From contig JAKSXM010000272.1 of NCBI GenBank assembly GCA_022575985.1, positions 248,001-312,000 on the forward strand: a stretch of DNA of 64,000 nucleotides. Direction: 5' to 3'. The notes beneath the pieces were generated by a model that worked only from the letters and a program-made list of their open reading frames with translations, made no database searches and had not been told where the DNA came from. Shown here piece by piece: positions 21,620-33,155 of the stretch. Source of the DNA: Anagrus nilaparvatae (lineage: Eukaryota > Arthropoda > Insecta > Hymenoptera > Mymaridae). Both the position numbers and the translations under genes were made by a program. How positions within the stretch are numbered: position 1 is the stretch's first letter; each line of letters opens with the position of its first letter.

Positions 21620-22419
21620 AAATGTGTTTATTGAGACTTTTATTCAGAATATTGAAATCTATAACATATCCAAAATTCAGCCAATTTGACCGAAAGGCCA
21701 TTTCATATCCTTTTGTGCGGGGTACTTTGCAAGAAACAAGATGGTAGAGTTATCATTGCGCTAAAATCGATAATTTGATCCGGAAAACCGCAGAATTTAT
21801 TGAAACCGGGCCCTAAATTAAATTTTCTGAACATCATCCCTTTGCCAAAGCGTAAAACCTGCGATTAAGACGGGGTCACAAATAAAGGTGGACAGTATCG
21901 GTCTCGTCTCAGTCTCGTCTCGAACAGCATTTGCAGAAAATTTGGGACGAGACAAGACATTCACATCGAGACTCTTGTGACGTCTCGTCTCGAAAAAAAG
22001 TTGTCAATACATTTAGTTAATTTAAATTTTTTTTTATTTGTCAGTTAAATTTAAATTTAATTTTTTCAATTTTTTTAATTTTTCTATAATTTATTTGTTT
22101 ATTTTTTCTTTGCATAGTTTACAAACCCCATAATATTGTCCTGTTTCTTCGATGAACTCAAAGTAATTGGAATATTTAATTTTTTCTTTATTTAATTCTA
22201 AAGATTTATTACAGCTTTCACATGGAGCTTGAAAAAGCATACTATCATCTTCATCTCTAATTATCTCAGAGAGAGATTTTGAGAATTTTATCTCGTAATA
22301 TCTGAACGGCTCTTTTTAGAATTTCTTTCAGAAGTTTTAATACAACGCTTCATTATTATTTTAAATCTTAAAAATACGTTGTAGTAATTTATTGAAGATA
22401 AAAGCTTTTTTCTTGTTAG
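21620..22419. other. Repeat-derived sequence with a CGTCTCG cluster
   Basis: No gene. At 21898-21998 the heptamer CGTCTCG or its complement CGAGACG occurs several times, for example TCGTCTCAGTCTCGTCTCG and GACGTCTCGTCTCG, in both orientations. This could be a small satellite or the core of a dispersed element. The rest is AT-rich. Confidence 0.45.
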
Positions 22420-22420
22420 T

Positions 22421-22640
22421 GTCCAGAAAGTGCGTGTTTTCTGGCCGCTGCGCTATTCGAAAAAACGCATTTTCTCGACACTGAGCAAGAAAAATTATGT
22501 TTTGTCCTTGGCCACAAAAAAAGGATGCCCCAAACCGCAGTTTACCATCCTCGGCTTCGCCTCGGACGGTAATTTACGTGCGATTTGGGCCATTCTTTAC
22601 TTTTGTGGCCATGGGTAAAAATATACTATTTTTTTGAAGT
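22421..22640. repeat. Hairpin-rich dispersed element, copy 1
   Basis: A segment far richer in GC than its flanks, with a long hairpin. GGATGCCCCAAACCGCAG pairs with GTGCGATTTGGGCCATTC around the loop CCTCGGCTTCGCCTCGG, itself a small palindrome. The outer part (TTGGCCACAAAA against TTTTGTGGCCATGG) extends the stem to about 60 bases. A diverged copy lies at 61010-61205, so this is a family. No coding frame. Confidence 0.7.
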
Positions 22641-24950
22641 TTACTTCTTTCTTGACATGGTACACCTCTCCTTTTTTTTCTACGAGGAGTTAAAATTTAA
22701 AAAATCTTCAGGAGATTCTGAGACGAGAATTCGGGGCGAAAATAGTGGATAAGGAAAGGATGATAGCAGTCCCCTATCTCGCCAACAGGCCCGATCGTAA
22801 GCGAGGGCGCTCGGATGATTTCGGTATTAAAATTTTTTTTTCTTTCGCTGGTAGACCCCGAGCATAATCGTGGGTGTTTGGAAAAATCAGAAAGATATAT
22901 AATAAATCAAATGTAGAGTTTGTTAAATTATTATTTCTAAATTTCACTTTTATAAAAGTTGTTTTAGAAAGAAGTAAACTTCACCCATTTGTCCCTAGAC
23001 AAACCTGTCCGTTTTTTTCAAATCTATACAACTTTATTCAAAAACAATATTTTGCAAAAGAATAACTGCTTGATAAAAATTTTAATAGTCAAAATACACT
23101 TCCATTCTGAATATAAGTAAAGTCTCGACAAACAAAATCTGATGTCATTCGCTTTGGCCTGTTATCTCTAAAAAGCCAATCTGATGAGTAAGAGAGAGAT
23201 AACAGGTTTAACGAAACATTAACAATGTATTTCTAAATTGCTTAAGGAAACCCGCGAGTTTTCAAAAATTTTAAAATACATGATGGTATATCATGAAAAA
23301 AATAAAGTATAATTCTTTGTACATGCTCAATACGTCCGATGGATTCTATAAATATCCCATAAAAATGCTTCTACTCTTATGATATAGTATATACTCATAT
23401 GTGTAAAAGTATTATCGTAATAGTAGATACTGTGCATGATCAAGGTTCGATGAAGTACCGAATAAAATTTAGTTGTAATGTGGCCGTTTTATAGATAGCA
23501 TAAGCGTGTTTTTGTTTAAAACATAAAATAGCGGAAAAAAAGGATAAAGAAGAAAAGAGATGCATGATAAAGAAAGATGTATGCAAATAAATAAAGTGTA
23601 TAAAAAAAAAATTAATTTTTAAGTAATCTTTTATATTTTGTCTAAAAAACGATGAATATTCGAATATTGTTGAAAAAAAAATAAATCGCCAATCATTCGA
23701 TACAAAACCTTTCATTATAGGATGACGAGAAAGATTTTTTTAAATTTTTCACTTGGGTTGCAATAAGCTATTATCGGGTTTTCAGGCGCGTACATCGGAC
23801 TAGATGCCTAATTCTAACGAGGATCAGTGAGTTTTTATATATATTTTCAAATTCCAATACTTAGCTTAAACCTTAACGTATTTAATAACGTATTGCATAT
23901 TTTATTCTGTAGAATATAAATAGATGAAAATTCTTTCACGAGCTTTACAAACATCATCATGGTTTTAATTCTGGTCTTTAAAATTATTGATATTAGGTTG
24001 AAATGTTTCTTCCTTTAGAACATGAAGAACTCGTTGTGTTTGATTCCCCAAACGCAGGGGTTACGAGTTTAAAATTGCAAGTTCATAAAAAATAGGCCCA
24101 GCAAGGTGTATATCATACCAATTTTTTTATCTTTAATATGTGCGAAATTATTTAATAATTTTTTACCTATCTTATAAGAACATAAATATATTTGCTAGAG
24201 ACTTAGCGTTAATTTTGATTAATAACTTTTTTTAAATGTATACGTAATACGGATAAGAAATGAAAATTGCTATAACTGTAATTTTATTTTAAACTTTATT
24301 AGCAGATTGAAATTTACATATTATTTACAAGTCAATTAATCACCTGTGTGTGAAATAACAAAAAATGGCTATTTCTTAGACAAGGGAAAAAATATTAGTA
24401 TTAGTAGTATTATTCATATTAGTTTTGACTTTGCATGCAGTTGTATACGCACGATCAAGCGTTGCAAACGAGTGCAGATAATATGCAAAAGTCTAGAATA
24501 TCTCATATTTTGTACCGTGATTTAAAAACAGTTTTGCATATAATGATAAAAAAAGCCGCTTTCTTAAGTCCAAATATAGGTTTTTTTTACTCACTATACC
24601 TCTTTAGGAATTTCGCGGATATTGCATTACTATTTGGTGAAAGCGATGCTTGATAATTTAGACCAAAATACCTTGTATATTCTTTAAAAAAATTAAACCA
24701 AAATTTAGTCAAATAAATTGATGTTATTTTATTAATCACATATTTCCCACCATAATTTATTCCCACTATCAATGTAATAGGCTCTGTATAATATAATTTA
24801 CGCCACAGGAGAGAAAATTTTCTATTTCCAATTTTGCGTTTTCACATTTATATGACAAAAAAAGACTACCATTGGAACTAGCCCAAAATCTTAGTTATTA
24901 ATGCTAGAGTATTTAGAGCCAAACGAATTAAAATTAATGCTTAAAAAAAT
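22641..24950. other. 2.3 kb without recognisable gene
   Basis: Mixed sequence. 22690-22870 is GC-richer (ATCTCGCCAACAGGCCCGATC, GTAGACCCCGAGC) and may be an old element. The rest is AT-rich with short open frames that show no domain. I see no structured repeat. Confidence 0.45.
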
Positions 24951-26128
24951 ATTATATCTTAATACTATATATATTTGAAAATTTATTTGTCTGTTTGTCT
25001 GTTTGTCTGTTTGTCTGTGCCCTAATGAATCAAGAACCACCGAACCGATTGGCATGAAACCGGCGTCAAAATGAAGAAAAAAAAATGCGGGTGACATAGG
25101 CCCTATATTTTCTGATTAGCTATCGTAGTTTTTGAGATATTTAATTTTTAGTATTTTTGAACTTGATAACATTTTTTAAAAATTTTATCAAAAATTGAAA
25201 TATTTCGATACTATCGAAAAATTTTGGCATCGCACTTCATAGTATTCAATTCGGCACTAATTTTTACGTATTTTCTGAAATTTTTATTCAAAACGGAGGT
25301 ATCTTTAAAATTTTATAAAATATTTTTAAAATTTTTTACTATATCTTAATACTATATATATTTGAAAATTTATTTGTTTGTTTGTCTGTTTGTCTGTTTG
25401 TCTGTACCCTAATGACTCAAGAACCACCGAACCGATTGGCATGAAACCGGCGTCAAAATGAAGAAAAAAAAATGCGGGTGACATAAGCCCTATATTTTCT
25501 GATTAGCTATCGTAGTTTTTGAGATATTTAATTTTTAGTATTTTTGAACTTGATAACATTTTTTAAAAATTTTATCAAAAATTGAAATATCTCGATACTA
25601 TCGAAAAATTTTGCTATAGCACTTCATAGTATTCAATTCAGCACTAATTTTTACGTATTCTCTGAAATTTTTATTCAAAACGGAGGTATCTTTAAAATGT
25701 TATCATTTTTTTTTTTAATTTTTTACTATATCTTAATCTTAATACTATATATATTTGAAAATTTATTTGTTTGTTTGTCTGTTTGTCTGTTTGTCTGTAC
25801 CCTAATGACTCAAGAACCACCGAACCGATTGGCATGAAACCGGTGTCAAAATGAAGAAAAAAAAAATGCGGGTGACATAGTCCCTATATTTTTTGACTAG
25901 CTATCGTAGTTTTTGAGATATTTAATTTTTAGTATTTTTGAACTTGATAACATTTTTTAAAAATTTTATCAAAAATTGAAATATCTCGATACTATCGAAA
26001 AATTTTGCTATAGTACTTCATAGTATTCAATTCAGCACTAATTTTTACGTATTCTCTGAAATTTTTATTCAAAACGGAGGTATCTTTAAAATGTTATCAT
26101 TTTTTTTTTAAATTTTTTACTATATATT
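24951..26128 (+). repeat. Three tandem 5'-type units of a Helentron/HINE element
   Basis: Units start at AATACTATATATATTTG (24961, 25348 and 25741; spacings 387 and 393 bp). Each has a (TTTGTCTG)n run, then AAGAACCACCGAACCGATTGGC, ATGCGGGTGACATA and AACTTGATAACATTTTTT. The order of AT-rich start, TGTC/TTTG microsatellite and CCGAACCGATTGGCATGAAA is a known layout of arthropod non-autonomous Helitron-like elements (HINEs). Copies 2 and 3 are nearly identical, so amplification was recent. No Rep/helicase frame is present. Confidence 0.7.
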
Positions 26129-26874
26129 ATATATATTCAACTCAAATTTTAGGGTATAGTTTGGGGTGATAAAAAAGTCCCTCAGCTAAAGTTTTACTCC
26201 TCTAGCACCTCATGGGCCCGAAATATGTCTGTTTAAAGGTCCAAAAATAGTCTGATTTGGCTCATTCTCAAAATTACACCATTCCTTTGAATTTACTACA
26301 AATTTTATCTTATTGGTCACATTTGAACTGGTAAAAGGTCTACATTAAGAAAAAAATTTTAGCTTATTTCAAGGCGTTAATTTTTTTTTGGCATTGATAT
26401 ATATTTTGGACAACATGATAATAATAAAAAATCAATAACATCAACACCGGGAATAGATCAGGGGGGGCGGAGCCCCCCCTCTCACCTATGCTAGTATTAT
26501 ATATATTCAACTCAAATTTTAGGGTATAGTTTGGGGTGATAAAAAAGTCCCTCAGTTAAAGTTTTAGTCCTCTAGCACCTCATGGGCCCAAAATATGTCT
26601 TTCTAAAGGTCCAAAAATAGCCAAATCAGGCCCATTTTCAAAACTACGCCATTCCTTTGAATTTACTACAAATTTTATCTTATTGGTCACATTTGAACTG
26701 GTAAAAGGTCTACATTAAGAAAAAAATTTTAGCTTATTTCAAGGCGTTAATTTTTTTTGGCATTGATATATATTTTGGACAATAACAACATGACAATAAT
26801 AAAAAATCAATAACAACAACACCGGGAATAGATCAGGGGGAGGGGGTGGAGCCCCCCCTCTCACCTATGCTATA
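26129..26874 (+). repeat. Two tandem Helitron-like 3' units with hairpin ends
   Basis: Two units of about 370 bp start at 26131 and 26501 (ATATATTCAACTCAAATTTT). Each ends in a G/C hairpin followed by CTCTCACCTATG and a CTRR-like terminus: CTAG at 26491-26494, CTAT at 26870-26873. The hairpin at 26461-26479 has a perfect 8-bp stem with a GGA loop. A 3' hairpin 10-12 bases before CTRR is the defining end of Helitrons. The second unit begins directly where the first ends, so the ends are concatenated. Confidence 0.8.
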
Positions 26875-27484
26875 CTATATATATTTGAAAATTTATTTGT
26901 CTGTCTTTACCCTAATGACTCAAGAACCGACGAATCACTTGATATAAAACCAGTGTCATAATAAAGAATAAAAGTATTCGGATAACATTGGCTATAGTTT
27001 TCTGACTCAGCTTTCTTATTTTTGGAGATATTCAATTTTTACTATTTTTGGGATATATAAAATTTTTTGTAAATTTGCTTAAAAAGTGAAATACCTAAAA
27101 AATATGATTAAATTTTACTGTCACAATTGGTATTACTTAATTTGGCACTAATTTATACGTACTAAGTTAAATTTTTTTATTTTCTCTATTATAACTAGAG
27201 AATCAATCAGAACCTATAATTTTTCATTATTGTTTCACCTACGCTGCTCTGAATAGTTTGAATGTGTTTGCATAATTATAAATTTGTAGAGAAACATGAT
27301 TTTTTTAAGCAACAGAGAAGTATTGAAGTAAATGTGAACAGGAGGGACTGAGTCTCATTCGAAAAATCTGAATTATTGCATAATTATAAATTTGCAATGA
27401 AAAATGATTTTTTTAAGCAACACAAACAGAAGGAAATGTGACACAGGGGGGGGGGCGGAGCCCCCCTCCTCCAACTTTTGCTAC
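26875..27484 (+). mobile_element. Diverged HINE copy with its own 3' hairpin
   Basis: Begins ACTATATATATTTGAAAA and keeps the TTTGTCTGTC run and CAAGAACCGACGAATC, a diverged form of the 5' unit. It ends with a run of nine or more G, GGAGCCCCCC, and then CTCCTCCAACTTTTG and CTAC (27481-27484). This is the only stretch here where a 5'-type and a 3'-type unit form one plausible element of about 600 bp. It suggests what the single-copy element looked like before tandem growth. Confidence 0.65.
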
Positions 27485-28017
27485 TTTGTTAATAAAATAA
27501 TCATATGATAATTTTTAATTAGTTTAACGTAAGTTTTTAGAAGAAATAAAATAATACATTGATTTACTAGCAAAATTAAAATTAATGTTAGAAAACTTGT
27601 TTTTGCTTATTACTATTTTTAATAAACAAAAAATTATATATTACTTAAAATTATTTATTATAATGAATTAACAAAAAATTATGTTACTTAATGGTATATT
27701 AGAATATTTAGTAAAATTATATATTTTTTAGATTAGAGTAACGTATCATAGATCTCAAAGTAAATTTATAATCTTTAGCTAATATTTTTGAACTAATTAA
27801 TTCTTTTATATTTCATTTATATAAAATCTATTCAAAACTTTATTATATAATAATTTATCTAACTATCTTAAACTTAAATAATTTTTAACTTGAAATAAAA
27901 ATTTTCTCAGTATTTTAAAATTATTTTATATATTTTTTAAAAATAATTTATGCTAAATAAATAAAAATACTTTTTTTTTAAATAAATTTACGCAAAAATA
28001 TACAAATCTTTATTTTA
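27485..28017. other. AT-rich gap
   Basis: Nearly pure A/T with no gene or repeat that I can support. Confidence 0.6.
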
Positions 28018-29531
28018 ATCCTCTTTAGCTTTTTGCTGACCAGCATATTCACCTTCCGCATCTGACTCCTCTGAGTCTAGATATTGCATAACGTCTAAAT
28101 TTCATTGCTTAATTGCTTTCCTAAATTAAAAAAAAAAAAAGAAATATTAATAAAATAATAAAATATAGTTTTTTTAGAAACTAATTTTTTTTAAATAATA
28201 CCGTTCAATGCGCTTGGGGGTTTGTTTAAGCCAATTCATAACTGTATATTTACTACTTTTAATCGTATCTGAAATGAATTATCAATAAATAAATGAAATT
28301 TTGTTTAAATAATAAATTTAATAATAAAATGCATTACTTCTAATTTGAGAACAAACATAGACATCGAACGCTTTTTTAGGAGGCTGCTGACCGAAATAAC
28401 TATTATTATATTAATTCTTCATATGCATTTTTTACTTGCTTGTGTCTTGTTAATCCACCAATTGGTTAGATAAATTCTTTCTAAAAAATTGAATTAATAT
28501 TTTATAAATTAATCAACATTATAGTTTTTTTAGAATAAATTAAAAAATTTAGAATCAAATCTGTCTTCTTGACTTTTATCCAGGTGATTATTATTACCAG
28601 GAAATTGTTTTTATCCATCAAGTTGTCTATAATATTGCCCACGGCCAGAACCTACAATCAGTAAAGAACAATAATTTACTATAATTGCGTTTAATTGCAT
28701 TTAAAACTTAATGATTATATAATAAAAAAATTTATGAAAATTTTAATATTATTGTATAAAAAGTGATCTTTTGGAGAAAATTTTAGTTTCTGTACAAACA
28801 AGGTTATTTTGGTAAATGACCAATCTAAATCCAAGTATCTTTTTAAAACAATCATCAGGCAATTAATACATGTATTTCAAAGTCATTTTGATAATAAGAA
28901 AAAGTATTTTATAACTTTTTATTACCATTAAGAGCTTGGTGACCGTTATGAAAAAAATCGCCAGGGCATTGTCTAACTCTACCTTGTCTACCATTGCTTC
29001 GATAACCACTTTGACTATCTCTCCTATTAGATCCTGGACCTCTGACACCACGCCCAAACCTTGGCTATGCAATCAATAAACAATTGTGATAATTTAAGAT
29101 TAATGGCACGAAAAATAAAGTGCGATAAAAAAGCCATTTAACGAAGAGATATTCAAAAAAAAAATAATTGCAGTATAGACTACGCCTACCTTACCTATCT
29201 CTGCTGAGACTCCTATCGTTATTTCAACTGCTTCTTATATCGAATCCTCTTCCTCTCACCCCATGCCCACGCCTTGACTCTCCAATCAATAAAAAATAGT
29301 TATAAGTTAAGATCAATGACATGAACAATAAAGTGTGATCAAAAAAAGGCATTTAACGAGATATATTGGTAATAAAAAATTTTAATTTACTGTTTATACT
29401 TTGACAGCTTTGAAAAGGTAAATCATCGCATTGATGACTGTCTCTGCCATGCCTTTCACTTGTATCTCTTTCGTGATTGTTAGTCCGTCCGGATTTACAA
29501 CTACTTTGTTTTGGTCGTGAGCCTTTGTAAT
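28018..29531 (-). pseudogene. Multi-exon Arg/Gly-rich gene, probably decayed
   Basis: The minus strand holds a series of short coding-like blocks with splice signals: about 29531-29395 (GSRPKQSSCKSGRTNN...), 29282-29197 (SRRGHGVRGRGFDIRSS, stop, NNDRSLSRDR, then GTAAGG donor), 29068-28925 (SPRFGRGVRGPGSNRRDSQS..., then GTAATA donor), about 28660-28558 (GSGRGQYYRQLDG, stop, KQFPGNNN), about 28400-28340 (GQQPPKKAFDVYVCSQIRS), about 28270-28205 (KYTVMNWLKQTPKRIERY) and 28095-28018 (DVMQYLDSEESDAEGEYAG..., stop TAA). The second and third blocks are alike, suggesting exon duplication. The composition (RG/RGG, Q, N, then an acidic tail) suggests a nuclear or RNA-binding protein, which is inference. 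Two in-frame stops and a frame problem before the last block argue for a pseudogene. I do not recognise the family. Confidence 0.45.
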
Positions 29532-29540
29532 TCAAAATTT

Positions 29541-29897
29541 GACTATCATAATTTTTAATTGAAATTCTTATAAATTAAATAAAATAATTTTTTTGTTGCA
29601 AGGCAAATGTTATTATATTTTTATTTAAGGGAATGAGAAGCTTCCGGTTCCCGAAATCAATAAATTTGTTGCAAAAAACGTATTTTTGTAAATATTTTCA
29701 AAAAAATTGAAAATCTAAGAACACCCCAAGATTAATAAATGATTTGCTAATTTATTAGTAAAGATTTTATTTATTTATTTTTTGATTTAAGACATTAAAA
29801 AGTGCTCACGTAAGACAGAAAATAAATAAATTAAACCTACGTCAATAAATTCGCAAATCATTCATTTTTGTCGAGTTCTTCTTAGATTTTCCATTTT
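29541..29897. other. AT-rich gap downstream of the LINE tail
   Basis: No gene. 29755-29875 contains a weak inverted repeat (AATAAATGATTTGC against GCAAATCATTCATT). Confidence 0.45.
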
Positions 29898-30266
29898 TTT
29901 GATTGATTGATTGATTGGTAACTTTATTTATACATAATTGTACAAAAGTATATACATAGTTATAGTACAAAGAATAATTTGTGCGAGCACGTTATTTACA
30001 AGTTATGAGTAAAGAAAAGTAAATAAAAATTTTTGAAAATGTATAAAATTTAACAAAATAAAAAACAATAAAATAATTTTATATATAAAAATAGAAATAT
30101 AAGTTTTTAATAATTAAGCTAATAACAAAATAACTAAAATTTTAATCAGATAAAAATATTTACAAAAGAAAAAAGGAAGGAGGAGTTATTGATTTAAAAA
30201 GGAAAAAATTTTTAAATTGAAGTTTTGAAGTGTAGGAATTGAGAATTTGAGGGAATTTAGCGATTA

Positions 30267-33152
30267 TTAGGAAGTAATCAGGGATGGGAACAGGGAAGTG
30301 GGAAATAATTTGAGAAGATACTTAATTTTATAGAGAAATAGAGGTATCATTCTGTAAAAGATGATGATACAGGTTTTGTTTAAAGTAGTAAGGTTGGATT
30401 CAGGAAGAGTATTCCAGAAATTTAACATATGGACAAGAGGGGAATTATTGAATTTAGAGCATGACGAGGTGGTAACGGAAAGATGAGGACGTAAATGTGG
30501 GCGTAAGTCTCGGGCAGGAACATAGACATTGATTTTGTCTTTTAAATATACAGGGAGACAATTATTGAGGGTGTTATAGATATATATGGCGCTCATATAT
30601 TTTTGACGTAATCTAACGTTTAGCCAGCCTAATTTTAGTCTGGCGGGTGAAGTCCTGTTGGGAAATTTGATATCAGCAACATATCTAACTGCGGCATTCT
30701 GCAATTTCTGTAGACGATCATATTGATATCCTAACAGCTTGCCCATTGCAAAAGCACCGTAGTCAAAGAGAGGGAAGATTAGTGAGCAGACTAAGCGTCT
30801 ACGAAGTAAGGGGGAAATTAAATTTTTAAAGTATCTAAGTCTATAGAGCACATAATTTATGGATTTGAACATATGATTTAGTTGGGTTTGCCAATTCATA
30901 TCTGAGTCAAGGAAGATGCCAAGATTTGTTACTGATTTTGAAATTGGTATGTGACTGCCACTGAAATAGAATGTGGTATTATTAGTGTAGAGCTCCTTAC
31001 AATTATTTCCAAAGACAATAAAATTTGTTTTGTCTTTGTTAAAGTGGAAATTATTTTTGGAGGCCCAGATTTCAATGTTTCTAAGGTCATTTTGGAGAAG
31101 GGAGATGCCTAGATTGTAATCTTTCTTGGGAATTTGGAGATATATTTGTAAATCATCTGCGAAAAGTAGACGTTTGGCATATGTTATGTGAGAGCTTATG
31201 TCATTCATATAAATCAAAAAGAGTAACGGGCCCAAAACTGAGCCTTGTTGCAAAACGCCACTTTTCACTAATTCCGCCGAAGAGATCTCTTCACCTACTA
31301 ATGTGGATTGTGTTCTATTTAATAGATAGCTGGCAAACCAGCCCACAACTTCTTTGGATAGACCAATGTTAAGTAACTTGGACAAAAGAAGGTTATGGGA
31401 TACTCGGTAGAAAGCCTTTGAAAGGTCGAGCATTAGTAGGATCGTAAGATTCCCATCATGATAACCCCTACAAATGTCATCAACTAAATTTGTCAAGAGA
31501 GCTTGGGTGCTATGTAACTTTTGAAATCCTGATTGAAAATTGTCAAGAACTTTATGCTGAACTAGGTATTGAGATAATTGATTATGAATTATTTTCTCGA
31601 AAATTTTTGATAAGATTGATAAGAGAGATACCGGACGATAATTACTTAATGAGAGGGGGTTAGGAATTTTATTAACTGGAATGATGTGGCTATGCTTCCA
31701 AGCAGTCGGAAATTTTTTTAGGATTATCGACTTATTGAAGAGTGAAACAAAAACTTTTGAAAGAGATGGTAAGCATAGTTTGAGAACCTCTAATGTGATA
31801 CCATCAGGACTTTTAGATTTAGTGGAGAATTGTTTGAATGCCCAATTTAAGTTGGCTATCGTGATGTTGGAAAATTTAAAAGGGGGACGATTGGGTACTG
31901 TGATAGGGTTGTTAATTTGCAGGGAGGAATCTAAATTTTGAGTGGACAAGAAGAATCTATTATGTTCATCCGGAGAAAAACGAGGTTTAGTGATGGCGGA
32001 GGAACTTGCAAGGCCCAGGTGCTCCAATTCACTCCAGATAACAGCAGGGGGGTTATTAGTTGATAGTTTAGTCGAGTAAAAATTTGTTTTTTCGGCAGAG
32101 ATTTTCTCGTTTAAGATATTTCTAAAATTTTTGTAGGCGTCCAGACGAGGCTGAATGCGTTTCCGTCTATAACTCCGATATAAATAATCTAGATGTTTTG
32201 ATTCCTGACTTAGCTCAGGAGTTAACCATGGTAGAGATTTTTTAGTAATTCTGAAATGTTTGAGCGGAGCTACGGAGTCGAGGACAGATATTATATTTTT
32301 AGCTGTTGTATCCCAAATAAAATCAACATCTCTGCTTTTAAAGGCAAAAGACCAATCAAATTGTCGTAGACGAATGGTAAACTCTTCGGGGTTGATATTT
32401 TTTATATATCTAAAAGTAATGTTTGTATTTTGTGTATTGGGAACGAAGATATCAAGAGTAGCATATGTTAAGTAATGATTATTGATGAATAACTTTTTGT
32501 CAAAAGAAATTATCTTATCATTTTCATCAATTATAATAAGATCTATAAAAGAATTCGAGACTGGACCCCGGTGGGTTTCACCATGAGGGATAAGATAAAA
32601 ATTATTATCGATTATGTAGTCATACATTAAAGTAGACTGACGATGAAAAAATGACATATTGACGTTAAGATCACCAAGGATTATTTTATTACTGTAATTA
32701 AGGGCTGAGGAGGCTATTTCGTCCAAGAAATCCATATTATAAGAGAGCGGATGGTCAGGGGGTCTGTAAACTACCGCAACCATGATCTGAGTGTTTGAGA
32801 AACAAACTTCACATATCAGGTATTCAGGGAGCTTATCTGCCCCTGTGTCTTCACTAGAGGATAACACTTTGAACGGAAGATTAGATTTTATATAAAGGGC
32901 AACTCCTCCTGAGTTTCTTCCCTGTCTATCATTTCTAACTAATGAATAGCCATTGATTTCGGCCATTTTATCTGTAAAGGCTGGATGAAACCAAGTTTTA
33001 GAGACAGCAATTATGTCAAAAGCTAAAGAAAGAAGTTTGCAAAGGGAAGAGGCATTAAAGTGGCAGACTTTAAGGGGGTGAGATTTGGTAGAAGGGACCT
33101 GGGAGTTTAAAGGGGGGGCAGCTGGCGTAGCAGCTTGATTACTTCCTGGTAA
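30267..33152 (-). pseudogene. LINE ORF2: endonuclease and reverse transcriptase
   Basis: The frame is open from 33152 to a TAA at 30267-30269. No ATG occurs before 32966, but the endonuclease begins upstream of it (VCHFNASSL, VSKTWFHP), so the true frame is about 961 codons. Counting from the Met at 32966: endonuclease ILGDLNVN at 96-103 and IDLI at 141-144; reverse transcriptase NYRPVSLLS at 442-450, DLSKAF at 514-519, QGSVLGPLLF at 574-583 and the FADD catalytic box at 602-605. Three key positions are changed. The endonuclease Glu of the usual SETW motif is Lys, the Asp of its SDH motif is Asn (NNH, 162-164), and the Asp of AFD is Tyr (520). The first two would be G-to-A changes. The enzyme was probably dead on arrival or is decaying, although the frame is intact. 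Confidence 0.88.
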
Positions 33153-33155
33153 TTA

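Noticed and set aside
24951..27484. CRISPR array or prokaryotic repeat
   Set aside because: The repeats are about 370-390 bp, without spacers, in a eukaryotic context with Helitron-type ends.
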